Assembly: GCA_963680875.1 (NCBI GenBank)
Contig: OY804589.1
Span: forward strand, 25,842,353 to 25,906,352
Source of the DNA: Bathymodiolus brooksi
Taxonomy: Eukaryota > Mollusca > Bivalvia > Mytilida > Modiolidae
Length of the DNA stretch: 64,000 nucleotides
Direction of reading: 5' to 3'
The number at the start of each line of letters is the position of its first letter. Position 1 is the first letter of the stretch. The translations under genes and the position numbers were made by a program. The notes below the pieces were generated by a model. That model saw only the letters and a program-made list of their open reading frames with translations, did no database searches and had not been told where the DNA came from. Below, one piece after another: positions 56,846 to 64,000 of the stretch.

Positions 56846-57150
56846 CCCAGTCTGCAGGGTGACGTCGAACCAACGTCGGTAAAAGGTCGTAATGGTCGGC
56901 TGTAGGTCGGCATCGGCTTGACGACGTTGAACCAACGTAGGATTAGTGTAGGCAAAGCGACAGTCGAGTTTCCGTTCTTCAGCCGACGTTGGGCTAGATA
57001 TGGCATAACGACGGTCGGGTTCTCGGTTCCTCGCCAACGTCGGGTTAGATTTGACAGACCAACGGTTGGGTTCTCGTCTTTTCACCAACGTTGGGTTAAC
57101 TTTGACAAAACGACGGTCGGCATTGGGTTATTTGCCGACGCTTGGTTTGA
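56846..57150 (+). repeat. 51-bp tandem repeat of the left arm
   Basis: Cores '(c)(a/g)acgt(t/c)gg' recur at 56932, 56984, 57035, 57086 and 57136, a period of 50-52 bp. Because 51 is divisible by three, frames stay open on both strands and give 17-residue peptide repeats; these are not genes. Confidence 0.8.
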
Positions 57151-57204
57151 ATATTTGACGTATGATTGTTTATATCTTAATTCTAGATTTAAAACCCGTA
57201 TTTA

Positions 57205-57222
57205 AAACACACACACACACAA
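57205..57222. repeat. (AC)n microsatellite
   Basis: A short alternating A/C run next to the left arm array. Confidence 0.9.
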
Positions 57223-57453
57223 AACAATGATTGTAAATGCACGGCCGTAGGCCGGGTCTGAATAAAGTGAGGCAAAAGGGGTGAATTTAGACAAATTTTG
57301 AAGAAAAAAAAGATTGTATTTGCTTTCAAAAAGTTACACTTGCCGTTTCAAAAGTGAGGCATTTGCCTCCATTGCGTTACGGCCATGAAATGAAATCTAG
57401 TACGTGGGGATTTCATTTACCATCATTAACAACATCGATACTGATTCCTGTGG

Positions 57454-57526
57454 TTTTCCCGCGCGACCAATTAAACCACATACGCCATTTTCATTTTGAG
57501 ACTCGCGTCTAGCAGAAACGCATGTA
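57454..57526 (+). promoter_or_regulatory. TATA-less promoter and first-exon donor
   Basis: In 70 bp: TTTTCCCGCGCG (57454-57465, E2F consensus TTTSSCGC), CCAAT (57467-57471), GCCATTTT (about 57483-57490, YY1-like) and then 'actcgcgtctagcagaaacg' followed by the donor GTAAGT near 57521. This looks like a housekeeping-type promoter with a short 5' exon. The downstream partner could be the terminal exon at 62244, 4.7 kb away; that link is inference. Confidence 0.4.
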
Positions 57527-58134
57527 AGTTATCTCTCAATTTTATTTATGCTTTAAGTCATACGTGTAACTGATTTATATGGAATTTTGTTAGCAACGAT
57601 TTTTTTTTAACAAAAGGCTGAGTAAGATTTTTATATAACCAAAATGGCTTTTGATATATTTAGCTTGTGGTGATCCAGCTATTTTAAATATAGGAGTGAT
57701 GATAGATCCTGCAAGTAGTGACTGAAAAAAATGGGTTAATTATAGCCTAATGTTGTCAAAATTTAAGTAATATATTAAGAAAGGCGAAGTTAATTTGCAA
57801 CACTTCCCCCTTCTGAATAAAACTTTAAATAGAAGTTTAAATCGAGAGTTTTTATAAAACTTTTAGGGATATTTTGAATTTGATACGTTATTTTTCAAAT
57901 TTGTTTATGAAATTGAAATTATTCAGAGAGCGATTATGCAGTTACAATTTACTAAGATATAAATCTGGTGGGTCACATTCTTCAAAGTTTATTGCTATAT
58001 AAATGTAACCGTCTCAAAGGTCAAACATGAAATTTAATGCTTCAGAGTTTTATTGCGTGTGTGTAATGATCAAGACAGTTTAGCTGATAGAATATATTGT
58101 TTAATACTAAGGGAAGAGGTCAGATACATAAAAG

Positions 58135-58148
58135 GTTGCCATAGCAAC
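58135..58148 (+). promoter_or_regulatory. RFX X-box
   Basis: GTTGCCATAGCAAC is a full palindromic X-box (GTTGCC, two bases, GYAAC type) as bound by RFX factors at ciliary gene promoters. No ciliary gene is visible here, so its use is unknown. It lies 200 bp before the nested 3-kb element. Confidence 0.5.
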
Positions 58149-59711
58149 CATATTTATGAAGGAATCTCGGGGAATTAATGCAATTTAATATTTAAGAGGT
58201 CGATTGGATGCTGTCTAAGCATTTATATTATAGTCAATGTGTATGTCGTGTATATATTTGTATGTGTAACTATGTAAATAAGACACAAACTATGACAGAT
58301 GTTTGTGGACAGCAAGCACCTGTGACAACTATAAGACAAATGCAGCACTAATAGTAGGGTGCCCGACGAAAGATTTTTGCGAATTTGCCTTAACGGAATT
58401 ACACACACCTGTATGATACATCGTTGGAATGAGGAGAACAAGCCGCATCGAAATAAAGATGTCGTCGTTATGTATTGTGGTCACGTTTTTTTTAAATTGG
58501 GGTCAAAGGTCAAGATCTAAAAATTGGAACTAACACACCACAAGTTTTAAAAGGCTCCCTTCTTCGACAACACTGTGAAGAACTTTAAACTGGAATGCCA
58601 ATTTTATTTGTTAAGCTTAATATTTTATTATTTTATGCTTATTTTTTATTTTACATTGTTTGAATATATAGCAAAAGGCCATTTTCTAAAAAAAAATGTC
58701 ATTTTACAATTTTCGTATATATGAGAAATAAAAGTGACCTTGACCTGTCATAGTTTGAACATTTCTCATTTTTATTTGATATTCATTTAAAGGAAACCTT
58801 CAAATTATTTTTTAACCCTTAACATTTGACAACTGGTGGACGGATTCCAAAAAAAAAACATGTTTCAGTTATGGTGCACTTTGACTAATTACTGGTAAAA
58901 TATCTATTCACCCCAAACTTCGTAAAAGGTACAAAAATTCAGATTTAAATGCTTATGTGTTTGCAACATGTCATTTGTAGGGTCAATCAATACTTAACGA
59001 ATATTCTGTGCAAAAACATGGCAATTTATGGAAAGGTCAAACGTCATTTGTTTAAAAACGTAAGGTCTATGGACATATTATGCGTTTGGACGATGTGTGG
59101 CTACAAACCACTCTGAACACTCCAAATATCTCAGGTGTTTGGCAAATAAGAAAGTGCTCTCTTGTTAGTTTGAAAGCTTACCAACCACGTCAAGGTCAGA
59201 GTCCACTGGCAGGTTGTTTTTTTTTATTTTTTTAAAATTTTGTTTGTTTGTTTGAAACATCGGCAGTAGTATACCGAAGGAACAAAGGAAAAAGTCATAG
59301 AAAATGTTAAAGAAATCATAGTCCGGAGACTGGGCAAATTCCAGAAAAAACATAAAACGGAAACAAGCTACGACATAACCACCACAACATATAAAAAGAA
59401 CACCTTAAAAAAACATTGCAACAAATGAAACTGCTATTTACTGAAAAAACACATAGTACGTATGAACTTGTCTAAGTTTACTAAGCACAGAAAACAGTGA
59501 TGCTTGCCTAAAACAGACATTATACCAAGTCTCAATGAAACAAAAGACGTCAACGGGAAGTCGTGGTAACTGGACAACTATGACTAACGTGAGTTGATGG
59601 TCACAATGTTGGAAATGAAAGACTGTTTTATCTGAAATCATAGTTTTGATAACAACAGTTTTATTCGGTGAAATAGATGGAGACTGGATGAAAAAGAAAA
59701 AAAAATTGAGA

Positions 59712-60556
59712 TCATATGTCATCGTCTTCATCAGTATTTCTAAATATTGCTAGGTGGGTATTTTCATTGCGGCATAAGTCGCCAGCTTGGCAAGGGCAAA
59801 GGTCTGTGCAAGATAGACTTTGCTAAAAACAAATGCATCCTTTCATGCACACAGATTTTCCTTTGCAAGTACAAACAAGGTCTTGCAAAAAATCAGAAGA
59901 CATCTGGCCTTTGAAATAAACTGGAACTAATCCATTCCTGTCTTCCCATCCAAATAGCACTGCAGACTTCATTGGCGGTTTTGCAACATAGGCAGTCATC
60001 CAAATATTTATCTGTAATGAAGATCGCAAAACATGCTGAGTGAAGGTGGCTTCACAGGGTGGAAGTTTGGCCAAACATGCATCCCTCAGTGTCACTAACC
60101 TTACCCTTAATTTGCTAAGATCGACGTGATCTTCCTTCAGTTTTCCTTTTTGGTCGTACAGTCGACAAACAAGTTTACTGGCGGCATCTGTAGGTTGATC
60201 AGTGTCACAGTCTGCAAGGGTGGACAAATCTTGCTAAGATCGACGTGATCTTCCTTCAGTTTTCCTTTTTGGTCGTACAGTCGACAAACAAGTTTACTGG
60301 CGGCATCTGTAGGTTGATCATTGTCACAGTCTGCAAGGGTGGACAAATCTCTAAAGTTTTCTGGACTGTCTTTAAGTACTTTAAAAACAGTTCGTTTGCC
60401 AATTCCGAACAAGGATGATGTGGAATCACATCTTGTGATGGCATGTGCAGCTGGTAAAATGTTACATAAAACAGGATTGAGGATGCTACAGATCGAATGT
60501 ACGGGAATCGATCGGCCTTCTATGAAACTGAGCCATTTCCGGACTAATAAAGTATC
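59712..60556 (-). pseudogene. PIN/XPG-nuclease-like gene, broken
   Basis: After an acceptor (cctgcag, exon from 60556) the minus strand reads DTLLVRKWLSFIEGRSIPVH, ILPAAHAITRCDSTSSLFGI, GKRTVFKVLKDSPENF, then LADCDNDQPTDAASKLVCRL. The block HAxTGCDxTS...GIGK matches the XPG-I/helix-hairpin region of FEN1-like PIN proteins that are abundant in molluscs and cnidarians; the usual Gly of GCD is Arg here. After a 119-bp tandem duplication that breaks the frame, the rest follows: QHVLRSSLQINIW, LVCTCKGKSVCMKGCICF, an in-frame TAG (59820-59822), then SLSCTDLCPCQAGDLCRNEN and an acidic end. The cysteine-rich C-terminus is probably a zinc-binding tail. It is not functional as it stands. It lies inside the 3-kb TIR element. 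Confidence 0.7.
60112..60349. repeat. 119-bp tandem duplication that breaks the PIN-like gene
   Basis: The block starting 'ttgctaagatcgacgtgatc' occurs at 60112 and 60231, period 119. The copies are almost identical (one visible change, 'atcagtgtcac' versus 'atcattgtcac'). As 119 is not a multiple of three, it shifts the frame. The near identity dates the break as recent. Confidence 0.92.
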
Positions 60557-61349
60557 CTGCAGGATTGGTCCGTGTATTAGAAACACATGAATTAAACAAA
60601 TTTGAAACCCAATCAACGGCCGACATAAAAATGAATGTTTTTAAAACATAAAAACCACAAACAATTCTACTGAACAATTAAAACCAATTTATTTGTCATA
60701 AAAGAAGAGAAAATACTAAATGCATTGAGACAGAGATCGTGCTAGTTAATGACCGGCGAGCGACACATCATTAACAAAAACCGGTACATAACAATCCGTG
60801 TATGACAAAGAGGAAATTTACAATTATTTGAGTTTATATTTTGTCAATTTCTCAACAACCGCTGACATTTAGATTATGATTTTTGGCACACATGTACATT
60901 TCATCAATATGTTTTCTTCAAAATCAAAGTACATTTATAATGTAGTGTAATTACTTTGCTTTTGTTGAAAATACGGTTAATTTGGGGTCAAATTTGAGGC
61001 TTAAAGTAAGGATGATATACTCTTTCAAAAATCAATTATTTACATCCCGTTTTTATTTTAATTATATCTTTGATACATTATCTCTGATGTAAAAACCTTT
61101 TTAGCTATTTAAATAGCGGAGAATATTTTTATTTTTCATCCTGAAAATACCATGTACAATGTGTCAGCCGAGGGCACTTTTGAAAAACGTGAAATTAAAA
61201 AAATCGTGACCACAGAAACTTACGACGACAATTAAAAATACAAAATGTAATAATTTTTCTAGCATTTAATACCAAAATTAGCCGTGTGTAATTCCGTTAA
61301 CCGAAACTCGATAACTAAGCGTCTTTTTTAACACTGGGCACCCTACTAT

Positions 61350-62243
61350 AAAGTGAAATAGTAGATGCGGTATTACATTACAACTTATTACTTTATCCCA
61401 AACCGAACAGACGTTGATCTTGCTTTACAGGAAATCTTCAGATGTTGTGTATCAAATATAAAATATACCTGTGGGAATATTTTAAAGTGATTAATGATTA
61501 CTCATGTAAACGTAATTCGTGGTAAACGGTTTAAAAGTATTGGCCATGTAGTGAGACTGCACACATAATAGTTATGATATTTTAACTCAAATTTAATTTT
61601 ATTCTCGTAGATGAATGTCTTATAATATATAATAAGCGACAAAATACAAATTATTCGTTTTGACCTGTCACTAGTAAGGTCAGTTGCATACAGAGAAAGC
61701 GACTTCAAATTATTTGCTTGCAAGGAATAAATCGATGGTAATTTTCGTTCTCAAAAGGCGAAAAGTGGTACGATAAGCTGCTTAATGTGAAATAGTTACC
61801 TTTATTTCATCATTGTAAAGCTATTTACCAATTTCCAAAATATTTATTTTTTTGGGTCAAAATCGTAGCTAATGCCTCTTTCAGCAGCATCGTAAAAGGT
61901 AAAAATAATTCCCTAACCCGTTTGTTACTTTTTGAATCTTTACACCTTTACAAAACATGCAAGGTCGACTTGATCAGCGTGAAGACAATAGCTAGAAGTG
62001 TCAAAAATCTAATAAAACCTGCGCTATTTAAAGAATGTTTTCGTCAATGGAAGCCTTGCTGATTTAAAAACTAAATCTGCTTGAATGTGCCTTCCAAGAG
62101 CAGTGTTCAAAGTTAAAAATCCCTAACCTCTTTTTGTTAAATCATGTTTCATTTCATTTTACATTAATTTATCGAGTTTAACCATCGCTAGTTTAACAGA
62201 TACATTTGATATCTTTTCTAAATCCTATTTTCTTATTTTACAG
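61350..62243. other. AT-rich stretch
   Basis: No gene or repeat was recognised between the nested 3-kb element and the terminal exon. It would be intronic if the promoter at 57.5 kb and the exon at 62.2 kb belong together. Confidence 0.4.
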
Positions 62244-62347
62244 CTGCAGTACGAAAGAATAACACGACTAAAAACAAAACGGATGACAGAATTGAAGGTG
62301 TAATAAAAAAACTGGCTGAAACGCGGCCGGAAGGCAAGAACATGTAA
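62244..62347 (+). CDS. Terminal coding exon with poly(A) signal
   Basis: A strong acceptor ('tttcttattttacag', ends 62243) is followed by an open frame AVRKNNTTKNKTDDRIEGVI, KKLAETRPEGKNM and TAA (62345-62347), with AATAAA overlapping the stop (62347-62352). The peptide is charged, with a short amphipathic segment (DRIEGVIKKLAE). I do not recognise it. A signal so close to the stop is typical of compact transposon or small host genes. It lies inside the 6.4-kb element. Confidence 0.5.
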
Positions 62348-62428
62348 ATAAAAATGCATAACTGTGCTTTCTTCTCATTTAATGGCACATTAATTATAAA
62401 GGGTTTCCGAATTGATATTAACAATTTA

Positions 62429-62705
62429 TGATTTGATTTGATTTTTGGTGTTTTAACGCCACTTTCAACAATATTTCAGCTATATCATGGCGACCAAATT
62501 TAGTGGTGGAGGAAGCCGGAGTACCCAGAGAGAACCACCGACCATGGGCAAGCAACTGGTAAACTTTATCACTTGCGGCTGCGAGTCGAGTGCACCCTTT
62601 TTGTAATTTACAAAGCCGGGCGCGAACCTACTCCGTATTGGTGATAGGCTTGTATGAGTTGTTAGATCCAACGACCTAACTCATTGAGCCACCCGGGCCC
62701 CCTAG
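62429..62705 (-). mobile_element. tRNA-derived SINE, minus strand
   Basis: Read on the minus strand, it has an A box 'tggctcaatgagttaggtcg' near 62690, a B box 'ggttcgcgccc' near 62623, the shared body, and the tail 'gctgaaatattgttgaaagt' ending in a (atcaa)n-like run at 62432-62446. The flanks 'taacaattta' (62419-62428) and 'taataattta' (62706-62715) match at 9 of 10 bases and may be the TSD. It is the same family as 36344-36607. Confidence 0.85.
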
Positions 62706-62974
62706 TAATAATTTAACGTTTATAAATGAGTAAAAGGAGTATTAACCTCCTAAAAAGATTAAGTAAGACAAACGACATCAAAATTGTTCTCATTTTTGGA
62801 GTAAAGTGACGGCAGTGTACCGTTATTCAATAAGTATTGAACAAGCTAAGTACTACACGAATCAGAAGGGCATACAAGACTAATACACCCTAACGTTTGT
62901 GTGTACACTAAATGTTACAAATAAGGTGATGGTTTGCTTTGTGGTTATACAAGAAAGATTTTGGATTATACTGA

Positions 62975-63236
62975 TTTGACGTCGGCCCAACGATCAAACA
63001 TACCGTCGGGGCAGACGTCTTGCCGACCAATGCACAGTATTTGAACGTTGGATATTGATCGGGAAACCATTGGAAATAAGACATTGCAACGTCGGGCCAA
63101 CGTCGAGCCAATTAGTCGCGCCAACGTCGACCCGATGAGCAAAATGACGACGGGCCAACGTTGGCATTCGACGTCAAACCAACGTCAGAGACGACCGTTA
63201 ACCGACGTTGGACCAACGTCACTTTGCAGACTGGGT
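62975..63236 (-). repeat. Right ACGTTGG-repeat arm
   Basis: Many copies of 'ccaacgtc' or 'acgttgg' motifs in the opposite orientation to the 56846-57150 arm, ending in 'ttgcagactggg'. Open frames on both strands here are shadows of the repeats. Confidence 0.7.
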
Positions 63237-63390
63237 GGCAATTTAAATCATAATTATGAGAATAAAGGTGTATTTGTTTTCTAAATATGCAAAGGCACGT
63301 GCACAATCATTCTCCGTGTTTGTTTTGTCAATATTTACAAACGGAAGTAAAGGGATTCACTAATGCGCATACGCGCTAATATCCGACATT

Positions 63391-63505
63391 TGATTGGTCG
63401 GCTGTACCAGCCAGCAGCCTGACGGATTCTTACCACTAAGAGCGTTCAAGCCCTCGTCCAGCGAAAGTGCCGATAGAGGGCGCAGTATTATTCAAGTTAT
63501 AAAAG
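63391..63505 (+). promoter_or_regulatory. CCAAT, CTCF-like and TATA motif cluster
   Basis: 'gattggtcgg' near 63391 is an inverted CCAAT box. CCGATAGAGGGCGC (63470-63483) matches the CTCF core CCASYAGRKGGCRS at 12 of 14 positions, including all of AGAGGGCGC. TATAAAAG lies at 63498-63505. ETS-like 'cggaagta' (63342) and 'acttccggt' (63720) flank the cluster. It could be a promoter or boundary element. No downstream exon can be assigned in the window. Confidence 0.4.
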
Positions 63506-63917
63506 TACATGAATATTTTATATGTGTTTTGAGGGGTGATACTAAACAGAGTCGATTAGAGTCGACTAGGGTCTACTACTGAAATAGCGCAAAATAAACA
63601 TTTAAAAGTATTGCATTACTTTGTAGATGATATTAAATGACTTAAATATTTATAAGTTAATTTTATTGATGTTTTAGTTCTCACGGAGTGAAAATATACA
63701 AGAAAGATCGGCGCGATTTACTTCCGGTTTACCAAAATAGAGACGAGTAACTTTTATAAGCAATACTTTTAAGAACTCAATAAACAAACGCTTTTTTGTT
63801 AAGAATAAAGGTTTATAATATGATAATAGGTGTTACCTAACTTGGGACGAAGTTCAATATTTTTTTTTAAACAATATTAACTCAGATATATGGACCAATA
63901 AAAAAAATTCAAAGTAG

Positions 63918-64000
63918 ACCGGAGGCGGATCCAGACTTTCTTAAAAGAGGGGGACCCAAACCCAACGTCTCAATTTCATAGAAAATATTATTTCGGACAG
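63918..64000 (+). mobile_element. Partial end of another GGCGGATCCAG element
   Basis: 'ggaggcggatccagac' followed by 'agagggggacccaaac' resembles the termini of the 44952-49553 element. The window ends before the rest can be seen. Confidence 0.5.

Larger units (their letters stand above)
58354..61346. mobile_element. 3.0-kb TIR element carrying the PIN-like gene
   Basis: The ends are GTAGGGTGCCC at the left and GGGCACCCTAC at the right, both next to TA (58352-58353 and 61347-61348). Imperfect inverted similarity continues inward ('ttaacggaattacacac', then 'gtcgtcg...tgtggtcacg' mirrored by 'cgtgaccacag...cgacgac'), so TIRs are about 150 bp. It contains a broken PIN/XPG-like gene on the minus strand. 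A TA target duplication is possible. The superfamily is not assigned. Confidence 0.7.
56846..63236. mobile_element. 6.4-kb element bounded by inverted ACGTTGG-repeat arms
   Basis: The left arm starts CCCAGTCTGCAGGGTGACGT. The right arm ends, on the other strand, with CCCAGTCTGCAAAGTGACGT. Both arms then run into arrays of 'ccaacgt(c/t)gg'-type motifs. The CCCAGTCTGC terminus is present only at the two outer edges, which favours one element with 260-310-bp arms over two separate MITEs. No TSD was found, so this remains an inference. It contains a promoter, a terminal exon, a SINE and a nested 3-kb element. Confidence 0.55.

Noticed and set aside
56825..57205. Frames of 65-95 codons on both strands with 17-residue repeats
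   Set aside because: They follow from the 51-bp tandem repeat in the left arm, which is a multiple of three.
62908..63306. Frames across 62.9-63.3 kb
   Set aside because: They are shadows of the ACGTTGG-type arm repeats.

Overview
This window is eukaryotic, AT-rich, repeat-dominated genomic DNA, most likely from a bivalve mollusc. I base that on the interspersed element near 1.0-2.2 kb (a 'gtggccatgatgg ... caagtttggttt ... ggtttcagaggagaagattt ... gacggacg' sequence I recognise as widespread in bivalve genomes), on two tRNA-derived SINEs sharing the 'gttgaaagtggcattaaac' tail, and on the mix of transposon families. There is no bacterial-type gene organisation, no rRNA, no CRISPR, and no intact long host gene. 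Coding signals are short exons with splice sites, or broken transposon genes.

Layout. 1-2.6 kb: degenerate tandem repeats (155 bp, about 130-165 bp, 162 bp) built from the bivalve element, then a small hairpin repeat and a SINE tail. 2.82-35.68 kb: a single 33-kb satellite of a 31-bp monomer (about 1,000 copies) with 27-bp variants and nested higher-order duplications. 35.7-44.3 kb: transposons inside transposons. A long-TIR element is split by a fold-back element with an 8-bp target-site duplication (TSD). A LINE reverse transcriptase is split by a 2.1-kb CAG...CTG element with a 6-bp TSD. A Tc1-type transposase is split by a MITE that carries an H2C2 integrase-like exon. 44.4-50.0 kb: an LTR with CRE/TATA promoter and an initiator-Met-like primer-binding site, split by a 4.6-kb hAT-like element with a 5-bp TSD. 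50.46-55.24 kb: an inverted-repeat element with about 500-bp arms and a 4-bp TSD, whose arms contain the first and last parts of a three-exon gene. 56.85-63.24 kb: an element bounded by inverted arrays of ACGTTGG-type repeats. It holds an E2F/CCAAT/YY1-type promoter, a terminal exon with poly(A) signal, and a nested 3-kb TIR element carrying a broken PIN/XPG-nuclease-like gene.

How it fits together. The region is a sink for insertions, and the order of many of them can be read from TSDs. No functional pathway is encoded. The most interesting points are the inverted-repeat element with splice-ready exons inside its arms, the PIP-box-like motif in the hAT N-terminal exon, the exon captured in the Tc1-disrupting MITE, and the satellite's architecture (one CpG per monomer that decays as CG to TG/CA, one inverted CCAAT box per monomer, a spacing of nearly three helical turns). 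Boundaries defined by TSDs are firm. Family names for most DNA transposons are inference.
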